From assembly GCF_023544465.1 (NCBI RefSeq), contig NZ_JALPVL010000001.1, forward strand, positions 124,001 to 188,000: a stretch of DNA of 64,000 nucleotides, written 5' to 3'. The DNA comes from Paractinoplanes maris (GTDB lineage: Bacteria > Actinomycetota > Actinomycetes > Mycobacteriales > Micromonosporaceae). Below are positions 1-7,849 of the stretch, piece by piece (position 1 is the stretch's first letter; each line of letters opens with the position of its first letter). The notes below the pieces were generated by a model that ran no database searches, was not told the origin of the DNA, and saw only the letters and a list, made by a program, of their open reading frames with translations. Position numbers and translations under genes: made by a program.

Positions 1-395
1 AAGCCGTGCCGCCTCAGCATGAACGGGTGGTCGCCGGCCCAGAAGGCCTCGCCGTCGGCGCGGACGCCGTCGAACAGCTCCTCGAGCACCGACCAGGCCT
101 CGGCCCACATCTCACGGCCCGGCCGGCCCAAGAAGGCGGGGTGCTTGTCGCCTATCGCGGCGATGTAGGCGTCGTTGTAGAGAGCGCAATACTGCGGGCC
201 CCAGAAGACCACCATCTGGGCCCGGGAGGCCAGCATGGTGGCGACCGCGCTGCTCAGCTCGGGCGGCCACTGGCCGGGGTGACCCACCGGACTGGCCGAC
301 CAGTCGAGGTCGAGCATGCGGCGGCCCATCTCGCCGCCGCGCTCGAACGCCACGCGCAGCCGGCTCGGGAGGACACCGTCCGAGCTCTCGCTCAT
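1..395 (-). CDS. PAS-domain sensor protein, N-terminal fragment (cut by window edge)
   Basis: The reading frame opens with ATG at 395 and runs off the left edge of the window, giving about 131 residues and no stop. A good ribosome site (GGGAGG) sits a few bases upstream. The visible part contains the pattern 'LDWSASPVGHPGQWP', then 'VVFWGPQYCALYNDAYI' and 'GDKHPAFLGRPGREMWAE'. This is the usual opening of the N-terminal PAS domain in actinobacterial PAS/GAF sensor histidine kinases or SpoIIE-type phosphatases. The output domain is outside the window, so kinase versus phosphatase cannot be decided. It lies downstream of the two amidohydrolase genes on the same strand, but an inverted repeat separates them, so it may be a separate unit. 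Confidence 0.7.
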   Translation of the reverse strand, partial: MSESSDGVLPSRLRVAFERGGEMGRRMLDLDWSASPVGHPGQWPPELSSAVATMLASRAQMVVFWGPQYCALYNDAYIAAIGDKHPAFLGRPGREMWAEAWSVLEELFDGVRADGEAFWAGDHPFMLRRHG

Positions 396-406
396 GACCC
401 TCCCAC

Positions 407-434
407 GTGCTCAACTCCGCCTTCGGTTGAGCAC
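407..434 (-). terminator. Inverted repeat, likely terminator of the amine-catabolism operon
   Basis: A perfect 9-bp inverted repeat (GTGCTCAAC / GTTGAGCAC) with a 10-base loop lies between the stop of the last amidohydrolase gene (453) and the start of the PAS-sensor gene (395). There is no T-run, as is common in high-GC actinomycetes. It could equally be an operator for the downstream sensor gene. Confidence 0.5.
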
Positions 435-452
435 CGTAACACCGTGGCCGGA

Positions 453-1199
453 TCAGGCGGCGAAGGCCGGCTTCAACCCGGAGCGCTTCGCGGCCGCCTC
501 GACCAGCGCGGCGAAGACCCGGAGATCGCGGGTGCGCTCGGGGTGCCACTGCACACCCAGGGCGTACGCGTAGGACGGGTCCTCGATGATCTCGATGACC
601 CGGTCGTCCGGGCACCAGCCGGTCGCGGTGAACGAGCCCGGGTCGTCGACCGCCTGGTGGTGGAACGAGTTCACGACGGTGTGCGACCCGAGCAGGTCGC
701 GGGCGATCGAGCCGGGCTCGGTGATCAGGTCGTGCCGCCCGTACGCGGAGGCGTCCGCGGCCAGCGGGTCGGTGCCCGCGGCGGCCCGGTGCCGTTCGTG
801 GCCGATCACATCGGGCAGGTGCTGGTGCAGCGAGCCACCGCCGACGACCGCCATCACCTGCATGCCCCGGCACACGCCGAGCAGCGGCAGGTCGGCCTCG
901 AGCGCGGCCCGCATCAGCATGATCTCGGACTCGTCGCGCTCCTTGTCGACCTCGGTCTCGGGGTGGCGCTCGGCTCCCCAGTACGCGGGATCGATGTCGT
1001 TGCCGCCGCAGAAGACGATGCCGTCGAGCGAGTCGAGGACGTCGGTGCCGGGGTCGTCCGGAGTGATCAGCACAGCGCGACCGCCGACGGCGTGGACGGC
1101 TCGCACGTACGTCATGGGGAGCATGCCCGCCACGAGGTCGTTGCTGTTGTATTGCACTTGCTGGGCGTACGCCGTCATGCCGATCAAGGGCCTGCGCAT
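453..1199 (-). CDS. Gamma-glutamyl-gamma-aminobutyrate hydrolase family protein (PuuD-like), copy 2
   Basis: This 248-residue class I glutamine-amidotransferase-like hydrolase (Peptidase C26 family) should cleave a gamma-glutamyl amide to glutamate plus the freed amine or amino acid. The nucleophile motif is 'LLGVCRGMQVM' (Cys near residue 110), and the catalytic His-Glu pair is in 'GVQWHPERTRD' near the C-terminus. The length is normal for PuuD. The ATG is preceded by GAGGAGG. It lies 24 bp after a paralogous gene (1224-1907) on the same strand and is the last gene of an operon with a gamma-glutamyl ligase, so it probably performs the final deglutamylation step. The exact substrate is not readable from sequence. 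Confidence 0.88.
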   Translation of the reverse strand: MRRPLIGMTAYAQQVQYNSNDLVAGMLPMTYVRAVHAVGGRAVLITPDDPGTDVLDSLDGIVFCGGNDIDPAYWGAERHPETEVDKERDESEIMLMRAALEADLPLLGVCRGMQVMAVVGGGSLHQHLPDVIGHERHRAAAGTDPLAADASAYGRHDLITEPGSIARDLLGSHTVVNSFHHQAVDDPGSFTATGWCPDDRVIEIIEDPSYAYALGVQWHPERTRDLRVFAALVEAAAKRSGLKPAFAA

Positions 1200-1223
1200 A
1201 TGGTGCTGTCCTCCTCGTGTTCG

Positions 1224-1907
1224 TTACTGACGTGCCGCTTCGATGAGTGCGCCGAAGAGTCGTTCGTCGCGGACGACCTCGGGGTGCCACTGCACACCCA
1301 GGACGAACCGCCGGTCCGGATCCTCGACTGCTTCGGCGAGTCCGTCCTCGGCGCGTCCGGTGACTGTGAGCTTTCCGGCATCCGCGACGCCCTGGTGGTG
1401 GAAGCACCGGATGGCGAGGTCGTCGCCCATCAGGCCGGCGATGCGGCTGCCGGGCACGAACGACGCGTCGTGCTCGCCGTAGACGCCGGGCGCCGGGCGG
1501 TGCTTCTCATGTCCGAGGACGTCGGGCAGGTGCTGGTGCAGGGAGCCGCCGGCGGCGGCCACGAGCAGTTGCATGCCACGACAGATGCCGAGAAGGGGTA
1601 CGTCTCTGTCCAACGCCCGGCGGACCAGGAGCATTTCCGCCCGGTCCCGATCGGGGTGGGTGACGGTCAGCGGTCCGGGCTCGGCGCCATAGAGCTCGGG
1701 GGTCAGGTCGGGACCGCCGGTCAGCACCAATCCGTCGAGCACGTCCAGCACATCGGTGTCGTCGTGCGGAGGGATCAGGACCGGTCGGCCACCCGCCTGG
1801 GTGACCGCCTCGGTGTAGTCGTGCGGGACCAGAGTGGTGGGCAGATCCCGCCAGACACCCCAGGTGGCCGGTTCCACATAGGTCGTGATGCCGATGATCG
1901 GACGCAT
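1224..1907 (-). CDS. Gamma-glutamyl-gamma-aminobutyrate hydrolase family protein (PuuD-like), copy 1
   Basis: This 227-residue Peptidase C26-type hydrolase has the nucleophile motif 'LLGICRGMQLLV' and the His-Glu pair in 'GVQWHPEVVRD'. It is clearly homologous to the next gene downstream (453-1199) but diverged through most of its length, so this is an old paralogue pair rather than a recent duplication. The ATG at 1907 is preferred; an in-frame GTG sits immediately upstream at 1910. About 210 bp without a recognisable gene separates it from the dehydrogenase gene upstream, so it may have its own promoter. It probably removes the gamma-glutamyl group at the end of the pathway encoded upstream. 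Confidence 0.88.
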   Translation of the reverse strand: MRPIIGITTYVEPATWGVWRDLPTTLVPHDYTEAVTQAGGRPVLIPPHDDTDVLDVLDGLVLTGGPDLTPELYGAEPGPLTVTHPDRDRAEMLLVRRALDRDVPLLGICRGMQLLVAAAGGSLHQHLPDVLGHEKHRPAPGVYGEHDASFVPGSRIAGLMGDDLAIRCFHHQGVADAGKLTVTGRAEDGLAEAVEDPDRRFVLGVQWHPEVVRDERLFGALIEAARQ

Positions 1908-2118
1908 CACTTCACCGTATCCGGATCGTGTTTCGGATCAACCGCTGAACGGAGGAGGGAGGGGTGCGCGGCGTCGCTCTCGAGGAGAACGGCGCCGCGC
2001 CCAAGGTCCCTCTGTCCCACCCGCACAGGGATCGACCTGCGCGGGCGGGGATTCGACCCCTTCACCCGGCGATTCGGGTGTAAGGGGACGGTTCCCGTGT
2101 AAACGGAGTCCTAAACAA

Positions 2119-2883
2119 TCACAGCGGAGTTACATAGGCTCCGGTGATTCCGCCGTCGACCACGAACTGCGATGCGGTCATGAACGAGGCGTCGTCGCTG
2201 GCCAGGAAGGCGACGGCGGCGGCGATCTCGGCGGGCTCGGCGAACCGGCCCATCGGCACGTGGACGAGCCGGCGGGCGGCCCGCTCCGGATCCTTGGCGA
2301 ACAGCTCCATCAGCAGCGGGGTGGCCACCGGCCCGGGGCAGAGCGCGTTGATCCGGATGCCCTCGCGAGCGAACTGCACGCCCAGCTCCCGGGTCATCGC
2401 CAGCACCCCGCCCTTGCTCGCGGTGTAGGCGATCTGCGAGGTCGCGGCGCCCAGCAGCGCGACGAAGGACGCGGTGTTGATGATCGAGCCCTTGCCCTGC
2501 CGCTGCATGTGCGGGATCGCGTACTTGCAGCAGAAGAAGACCGAGGTGGTGTTGACCTTGAGCACCCGCTCCCAGGCGTCGAGGCCGGTGACCAGGATCG
2601 AGTCGTCGTCCGGGGGTGAGATCCCGGCGTTGTTGAACGCGATGTCGACCCGGCCGTGCCGCTCGGCGACCCCGTCGAAGAGCGCCTTGACCTGCTCCTC
2701 GTCGCTGACGTCGCAGGCCACGAACTCCCCGTTGACCTCCTTGGCCACGGCCGCGCCGGCGTCCTCCGAGATGTCGACGGCGATGACCTTCGCGCCCTCG
2801 GCGGCGAACCGCCGGGCGGTGGCCAGCCCGATTCCACTGCCGGCGCCGGTGATGACGGCGACCCGGTCCTGCAAACGCTCCAC
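2119..2883 (-). CDS. SDR family oxidoreductase
   Basis: This 254-residue classical short-chain dehydrogenase/reductase has the NAD(P)-binding motif 'TGAGSGIG' near residue 13. It also has 'NNAG' near residue 88 and the catalytic Ser plus 'YTASK' tyrosine-lysine pair near residues 150-160. The start is a GTG directly abutting the TAA stop of the aldehyde dehydrogenase gene, so the two are translationally linked. In the operon it occupies the place where the E. coli Puu pathway has the FAD oxidase PuuB. A dehydrogenase fits oxidation of an alcohol such as gamma-glutamyl-ethanolamide better than oxidation of an amine. The family is certain; the substrate is inferred. Confidence 0.9.
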   Translation of the reverse strand: MERLQDRVAVITGAGSGIGLATARRFAAEGAKVIAVDISEDAGAAVAKEVNGEFVACDVSDEEQVKALFDGVAERHGRVDIAFNNAGISPPDDDSILVTGLDAWERVLKVNTTSVFFCCKYAIPHMQRQGKGSIINTASFVALLGAATSQIAYTASKGGVLAMTRELGVQFAREGIRINALCPGPVATPLLMELFAKDPERAARRLVHVPMGRFAEPAEIAAAVAFLASDDASFMTASQFVVDGGITGAYVTPL

Positions 2884-4242
2884 TTAATCTCCCATGGCCA
2901 GGAACACGTTCTTGACATCGGTGAAACTGAGCAGCGCGTCGGGCCCCAGCTCGCGGCCCAGCCCGGACTGCTTCATGCCACCGAACGGGGTCCAGTAGCG
3001 CACCGACGAGTGGCTGTTGACGCTGAGCGCGCCGGTCTCGACGGCCCGGGACACCCGCAGCGCCCGGCCGAGGTCCCGGGTCCACAGCGAGCCGGAGAGC
3101 CCGTACTCGGTGTCGTTGGCCAGCCGGACCGCGTCGGCCTCGTCCTTGAACGGCAGCACCGAGAGGACCGGCCCGAAGACCTCCTCGCGCCAGTGCCGGT
3201 CGCCGGTCGAGTGCGCGAGCAGCACGGTCGGCGGGAACCACCAGCCGTCACTGTCCGGCGACTGCCCCCGGAAGGCGACGTCCGCCCCCTCGACGTACGA
3301 GGCCACGGCCGCCCGATGACCGGCGGAGATCAGCGGCCCCATCTCGGCCGTGTCGTGCGACGGCTCCTCGACGCGGAACGCCCGCACCGCGGGCTCGAGC
3401 AGTGACAGGAACTTGTCGTAGACCGACTCCTGCACCAGCAGCCGGGACCGGGCGCAGCAGTCCTGCCCGGCGTTGTCGAAGACGCTGCCCGGGGCGGAGG
3501 CGGCCGCCTTCTCGAGGTCGGCGTCGGCGAAGACGATGTTCGCGCTCTTCCCGCCCAGCTCGAGGGTCACCCGCTTCACCTGGTCGGCCGCGCCCGCCAT
3601 GATCGACTTGCCGACCTCGGTCGAGCCGGTGAAGCAGACCTTGCGGACGGCCGGGTGGGTGACGAACCGCTGCCCCACGACCGAGCCCTTGCCGGGCACG
3701 ATCTGGAACACGTCCTCCGGGAGGCCGGCCTCGAGCGCCAGCTCGCCCAGCCGGATCGCGGTGAGCGGGGTCAGCTCGGCCGGCTTGAGGACGACCGTGT
3801 TGCCGGCCGCCAGCGCCGGGGCGAACCCCCAGCCGGCGATCGGCATCGGGAAGTTCCACGGCACGATGATGCCGACCACGCCGAGCGGCTCGTGAAAGGT
3901 CACGTCGAGGCCACCGGCGACCGGGATCTGGCGGCCGCTGAGCCGCTCGGGCGCCCCGGCGTAGTAGTCGAGCACGTCGCGCACGTTGCCCGCCTCCCAG
4001 CGGGCGTTGCCGATGGTGTGACCGGAGTTGCGCACCTCGAGCGAGGCCAGCTCGTCGAGGTGCTCGCCGACCACCGCGGCGAAGCGGCGCAGCAGCCGGG
4101 CCCGGTCGCCCGGGGCCACCGCCCGCCAGGCCGGGAACGCCCGGGCCGCGCGCTCGATCGCGGCGTCGGTCGCGGCCAGATCCAGCGACGGCACGGTGGT
4201 GAACACCGCACCGGTCGCCGGGTTGATCACGTCAGTCGTCAT
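2884..4242 (-). CDS. Aldehyde dehydrogenase family protein
   Basis: This 452-residue NAD(P)-dependent aldehyde dehydrogenase has 'VPWNFPMPIAGW' (coenzyme site), 'FTGSTEVGK', the general-base glutamate in 'LELGGKSANIVF' and the catalytic cysteine in 'NAGQDCCARSR'. The C-terminal 'FGGMKQSGLGRE' is also typical. The start is ATG at 4242, 13 bp after the glutamine-synthetase-like stop; a longer frame upstream would overlap that gene and lacks family similarity. In context it should oxidise a gamma-glutamyl aminoaldehyde to the acid, like PuuC. It sits between the ligase and the short-chain dehydrogenase in a tight operon. Confidence 0.92.
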   Translation of the reverse strand: MTTDVINPATGAVFTTVPSLDLAATDAAIERAARAFPAWRAVAPGDRARLLRRFAAVVGEHLDELASLEVRNSGHTIGNARWEAGNVRDVLDYYAGAPERLSGRQIPVAGGLDVTFHEPLGVVGIIVPWNFPMPIAGWGFAPALAAGNTVVLKPAELTPLTAIRLGELALEAGLPEDVFQIVPGKGSVVGQRFVTHPAVRKVCFTGSTEVGKSIMAGAADQVKRVTLELGGKSANIVFADADLEKAAASAPGSVFDNAGQDCCARSRLLVQESVYDKFLSLLEPAVRAFRVEEPSHDTAEMGPLISAGHRAAVASYVEGADVAFRGQSPDSDGWWFPPTVLLAHSTGDRHWREEVFGPVLSVLPFKDEADAVRLANDTEYGLSGSLWTRDLGRALRVSRAVETGALSVNSHSSVRYWTPFGGMKQSGLGRELGPDALLSFTDVKNVFLAMGD

Positions 4243-4255
4243 CACAGCCCCATGA

Positions 4256-5602
4256 TCACATGCGTTCGAAGCCGCGGCGCAGCTCCCAGTCGGTGACGGC
4301 CGCGTCGAAGGCCGACAGCTCGACCTGGGCCATGTTGGCATAGTGGCCGACCACGTCGGCACCGAAGGCGGACTGCGCCACCTCGCTGCCCAGCCACAGC
4401 TGCTGGGCCTCCCGCAGCGTGGTCGGCACCCGGTCGGCCGCCGCGTCCTCGTACGCGTTGCCCGGCGTCTCCGGCTCCAGCTCGAGCTCGTTCTCGATCC
4501 CGTGCAGCGCCCCCGCCACCAGCGCGGCGATCGCCAGATAGGGGTTCACGTCGCCGCCCGGCACCCGGTTCTCCACCCGCATGCCCTGGCCGTGACCGGC
4601 GATCCGCAGCGCGCAGGTCCGGTTGTCGACGCCCCAGCGCAACGCGGTCGGCGCGAACGACCCGGGCTGGTACCGCTTGTACGAGTTGATGTTGGGCGCG
4701 AACAGCAGGCTGAACTCCCGCATGGTGGCCAGCAGCCCGGCCAGCACCCGCTGCCCGGTGTCGCTGAGGTGGGCCGGCCCGTCGCCCAGCATGGCCGACT
4801 TGCCGTCCCGCCCGCGCAGCGAGAAGTGGATGTGGCAGGAGTTGCCCTCACGCTCGTTGGGCTTGGCCATGAAGGTCAGCGCCATGCCCTCCTGGGCGGC
4901 GATCTCCTTGGCCCCGTTCTTGTAGATGACGTGGTTGTCGGCGCAGGTCAGCGCGTCGGCGTAGCGGAAGGCGATCTCGTGCTGGCCGAGGTTGCACTCG
5001 CCCTTGGCGCTCTCGGGGAGCAGACCGGCGCCGTACATCTCGTTGCGGATGCGGCGCAGCAGCGGCTCGACCCGGGCCGTGCCGAGCATCGAGTAGTCCA
5101 CGTTGTACTGGTTGGCCGGCACCAGACCGCGGTAGGCCTTGGTGAACGCCTCCTCGTACGTGTCCTTGTAGAGCACGAACTCCAGCTCGGTCCCGGCGTA
5201 CGCGGTCAAGCCGTGCTCGGCCAGCCGGTCGAGCTGCCGCTGGAGGATCTGGCGGGGTGAGGCGTAGACCGGCTCCCCGCCGGGCGTCTCGAGGTCGGCC
5301 AGCACCATCGCGGTGCCCTCCTGCCAGGGCACCCGGCGCAGCGTCGTGAAGTCGGGCTTCATCACGAAGTCGCCGTATCCGCTGGCCCACGAGGACATCG
5401 CGTAGCCGTCCACGGTGTTCATGTCGACGTCCACCGCGAGCAGGTAGTTGCACCCCTCGCTGCCGCCACCGACCACCTCGTCCATGAAATAGCGGCCGTG
5501 CAGGCGCTTGCCCTGCAGCCGCCCCTGCATGTCGGTCAGCGCCAGCAGCACGGTGTCGATGCTGCCGTTGTCGACGGAGACGTCCAGTTCCTCGAGATCC
5601 AT
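4256..5602 (-). CDS. Glutamine synthetase family protein (gamma-glutamyl-amine ligase, GlnA3/GlnA4/PuuA-like)
   Basis: This 448-residue GS-I-like ligase would join glutamate to an amine using ATP. It has the beta-grasp N-terminus ('LLALTDMQGRLQGKRL') and the catalytic metal-site segments 'YAGTELEFVLY', 'GECNLGQHEIAFRY' and 'NSCHIHFSL'. The segment 'ALRIAGHGQGMRVENRVPGGDVNPYL' region near the C-terminus is also present. The adenylylation motif of housekeeping GlnA (NLYDLP) is not conserved. The neighbours (permease, aldehyde dehydrogenase, short-chain dehydrogenase, gamma-glutamyl hydrolases) mark it as a catabolic amine ligase and not an ammonia-assimilating enzyme. Streptomyces coelicolor GlnA3 (polyamines) and GlnA4 (ethanolamine) are the characterised models. 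Which amine is used here cannot be read directly. Confidence 0.88.
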   Translation of the reverse strand: MDLEELDVSVDNGSIDTVLLALTDMQGRLQGKRLHGRYFMDEVVGGGSEGCNYLLAVDVDMNTVDGYAMSSWASGYGDFVMKPDFTTLRRVPWQEGTAMVLADLETPGGEPVYASPRQILQRQLDRLAEHGLTAYAGTELEFVLYKDTYEEAFTKAYRGLVPANQYNVDYSMLGTARVEPLLRRIRNEMYGAGLLPESAKGECNLGQHEIAFRYADALTCADNHVIYKNGAKEIAAQEGMALTFMAKPNEREGNSCHIHFSLRGRDGKSAMLGDGPAHLSDTGQRVLAGLLATMREFSLLFAPNINSYKRYQPGSFAPTALRWGVDNRTCALRIAGHGQGMRVENRVPGGDVNPYLAIAALVAGALHGIENELELEPETPGNAYEDAAADRVPTTLREAQQLWLGSEVAQSAFGADVVGHYANMAQVELSAFDAAVTDWELRRGFERM

Positions 5603-5627
5603 CAGGGTGTCCCCTCGCAGGTGGAGA

Positions 5628-5655
5628 GGGGCCGGGCGGGTACCCGTCCGGCCCC
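5628..5655 (-). terminator. Intercistronic GC hairpin between permease and ligase genes
   Basis: An 8-bp perfect stem (GGGGCCGG / CCGGCCCC) encloses a second small palindrome around GGGTACCC. It lies in the 61-bp gap between the permease stop (5664) and the ligase start (5602). No T-run follows. It may act as a partial terminator or an mRNA-stabilising element that sets permease versus enzyme levels. Confidence 0.45.
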
Positions 5656-5663
5656 TGGGTGCG

Positions 5664-7187
5664 TCATTCGGTGGGAAGCGTCGGCTCCCCGTGGGCAGCT
5701 TTCTCGATCAGGTTCTGCTTCGGTCCGGTGAACCACTTGCGGGCGCTCACGAACCACCAGATCGTGGCGAAGGCGATCACGATCAGCACGGCGAAGATCG
5801 TGTAGTTGAAGTTGCTCGCGGTGATCGGTCCGGCCGTCGGCAGCACGAAGAGCACGCAAATGATCACCACCCAGACGATCGCGATCCAGCCCACCGGCGC
5901 GCTCCACTTGCCCAGACTCCACGGCCCGGGCTGGAAGTCGGGGCTCATCCGGCGCAGGAACACCGGTCCGACGTACGCGATGTAGAGGCCGATCACCGCG
6001 ATCGAGGTCGCCGCCAGGTAGGCCGTCGTGTTCCACAGCGACGGCAGGACCAGCAGGGTCGACAGGGTGACGCAGAGCCAGATCGAGTTCGTCGGCGTAC
6101 CGGTGCGCGGGTTGACCTTCTTCCACAGCCGCGAGCCCGGCAACGCGCCGTCCCGGGCGAAGGCGTAGGACATCCGCGAGTTGGCGGTGACCGAGGCCAT
6201 GCCGCAGAACCACTGCGCGACCATGCAGATGAACAGCAGGAACGTGCCGGTGTTGTGGCCGGCGGCGTCGATGAAGATCTGCGCGGGCGGCAGGCCGAGC
6301 TCGGTCGTGCGCTGGGCCTCGTAGTCCTGGATCGACCAGGTGATCGCGGTGAGCAGCACGAACCCGGCGATCACCGAGACGACGACGGAGAGCACGATGC
6401 CGCGCGGGGCGGCCCGGGCCGCGTCGTGCGTCTCCTCGGCCACGTGGGCCGAGGCGTCGTAGCCGGTGTACGTGTACTGCGCCATCAGGAGTCCGATGAG
6501 GACGGCGTAGACGCCTGCCCCGGCGAAGGTGAAGCCGGTGGCGTTCTGCACCTCGAAGAACACCTCGGAGATCGGCTTGTGGTTGTCCGGCACGATGGCC
6601 AGGACGCCCACGATGACCGCCACGCCGACGAGGTGCCACCAGGCGCTGACGTCCGACAGCAGCCGGACGAGGTTGACGCCGAAGGTGTTGAGCAGGCCGT
6701 GCACGATGATGATGACCAGGAAGATCAGGAACGTCCGGCCGGTGGTGACCTCCATGTCGAAGGTCAGGCTGAGGAAGGCCGAGGTCGTGATGGCCGCGCC
6801 GAAGTCGATGGCCGCGGTGACCGCGACCTCGCCGAGGAAGTTGAACCAGCCGATGAACCAGGCCCAGGCGGGTTTGTTGCGCTTCGCCAGCGCCGCCGCC
6901 CACCAGTAGAGCGCGCCGGCGGTCGGATAGGCCGAGCACACCTCGGCCATGGCGAGGGCCACGAAGGTCACCATGATGCCGACGAAGAGCCAGCCGAGGG
7001 TGATGGCGATCGGGCCGCCGGCGGTCATCGCGATGCCGTAGGAGGTGATCGCGCCGGCCAGGATGGAAATGATCGAGAAGGAGACCGCGAAGTTCGAGAA
7101 GCCGGACAGTCGGCGATGCAGTTCCTGCTCATAGCCGAGTTGGGCAAGACGTTCTTCGTCGGTGGTGGGTGCGGGGTTGACGCTCAT
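5664..7187 (-). CDS. APC-superfamily amino acid/amine permease
   Basis: This 507-residue integral membrane protein has about twelve hydrophobic helices. Its amino-terminal signature 'RRLSGFSNFAVSFSIIS' and 'GGPIAITLGWLFVG' belong to the amino acid/choline/GABA branch of the APC superfamily. A further signature is 'TGYDASAHVAEET' in the middle. Both ends are hydrophilic and probably cytoplasmic. It is the first gene of the gamma-glutamyl amine operon and is the likely uptake system for the substrate amine (GABA, polyamine, ethanolamine or choline-like). ATG at 7187 has AGGG upstream. The family is clear and the substrate is inferred from context only. Confidence 0.88.
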   Translation of the reverse strand: MSVNPAPTTDEERLAQLGYEQELHRRLSGFSNFAVSFSIISILAGAITSYGIAMTAGGPIAITLGWLFVGIMVTFVALAMAEVCSAYPTAGALYWWAAALAKRNKPAWAWFIGWFNFLGEVAVTAAIDFGAAITTSAFLSLTFDMEVTTGRTFLIFLVIIIVHGLLNTFGVNLVRLLSDVSAWWHLVGVAVIVGVLAIVPDNHKPISEVFFEVQNATGFTFAGAGVYAVLIGLLMAQYTYTGYDASAHVAEETHDAARAAPRGIVLSVVVSVIAGFVLLTAITWSIQDYEAQRTTELGLPPAQIFIDAAGHNTGTFLLFICMVAQWFCGMASVTANSRMSYAFARDGALPGSRLWKKVNPRTGTPTNSIWLCVTLSTLLVLPSLWNTTAYLAATSIAVIGLYIAYVGPVFLRRMSPDFQPGPWSLGKWSAPVGWIAIVWVVIICVLFVLPTAGPITASNFNYTIFAVLIVIAFATIWWFVSARKWFTGPKQNLIEKAAHGEPTLPTE

Positions 7188-7239
7188 GTGCGGCTCCCTT
7201 ACCGAAGGGTGCTGTGACCGAGGCCACGCGTGCCGTGAT

Positions 7240-7267
7240 GATCTACCCGCTGTGTTACGTCAGTCAA
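7240..7267 (-). promoter_or_regulatory. Candidate promoter of the permease operon
   Basis: On the minus strand TTGACT (7267-7262) is followed after 16 bases by TAGATC (7245-7240), a plausible -35/-10 pair for the housekeeping sigma factor. The transcript would start near 7232, about 45 bases before the permease ATG. The -10 is weak, so this is a candidate only. Confidence 0.35.
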
Positions 7268-7560
7268 TGCACTCGGTTAATTGCGTTGCCGGTCGATCGC
7301 CGGGCGCCGCACACTCATAGCCGGACGCGGGCCCTCGGCAGGCTCCGCGAGCACCTCGGGGCAGCCATCGGCGCCCCGGCCCGCGGCGGCGCGGGGCGCG
7401 GTCACCTCTCTCTCGCGGCATCGCCGCGGCACGCGCCCGCTCCGCGCCGCCGCTTCACCACACCACACTTCACCTGCAACAACTTTCATGCCTTCGGCGC
7501 TATGTCCGAAAAATCTGCAGCGGTGGTACTAGAAATTCGGCCGTCGTCGGAATAAAGTAT

Positions 7561-7764
7561 GTGGCGTCGGCCACGCACAGCCGACACGCAACTGGCAATG
7601 ACCCGGAGTTGGCTAAGGAGGACGAGATACCGCAGCAACGCGTAAGCGCAACGTCCCCGACCCGACAAGAGGTGATCGCAGCCGATGCCCATCACTCCGG
7701 TGGTCCGCTAGCGGCACGCAGGCGGACGACCGCATGCGCCGGCGACGGCCGGCACCAGAATTGA
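7561..7764 (+). CDS. Possible small ORF, 67 aa, unrecognised
   Basis: A GTG-initiated frame of 67 codons ends five bases before a strong terminator hairpin, and an AT-richer element (TAAAGT) lies just upstream of the GTG. These are the only points in its favour. The predicted protein is hydrophilic with no recognisable motif, and an internal AAGGAGG ribosome-site-like sequence (7615-7621) is not followed by a normal start codon. It may be a decayed gene or a short transcript with no protein. Confidence 0.25.
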   Translation: MASATHSRHATGNDPELAKEDEIPQQRVSATSPTRQEVIAADAHHSGGPLAARRRTTACAGDGRHQN

Positions 7765-7768
7765 AAAG

Positions 7769-7799
7769 CCAGGGCCCCGGTTACCCGCCGGGGCCCTGG
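7769..7799 (+). terminator. Strong hairpin terminator
   Basis: A perfect 12-bp stem (CCAGGGCCCCGG / CCGGGGCCCTGG) with a 7-base loop, preceded by an A-run on the left. It ends whatever is transcribed from the 7.5-7.7 kb region and insulates the MerR gene that begins at 7850. It would work on either strand. Confidence 0.8.
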
Positions 7800-7849
7800 A
7801 CTGTGCTCCGGTGATCCCGGACCCCTCGGCTTCCCCCCGGAAGGGCACG

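Larger units (their letters stand above)
7188..7849. other. 662-bp divergent intergenic region
   Basis: This region separates the minus-strand permease operon from the plus-strand MerR gene. It contains a candidate minus-strand promoter (7240-7267), a GC-rich stretch with no convincing gene (7300-7470), and a less GC-rich stretch around 7480-7560. It also contains a weak small reading frame (7561-7764) and a strong hairpin (7769-7799). Confidence 0.6.

Noticed and set aside
6..2102. 698-aa plus-strand open frame
   Set aside because: It is the antisense shadow of the two amidohydrolase genes and the sensor gene. High GC keeps the opposite strand open, and the protein has no family features.
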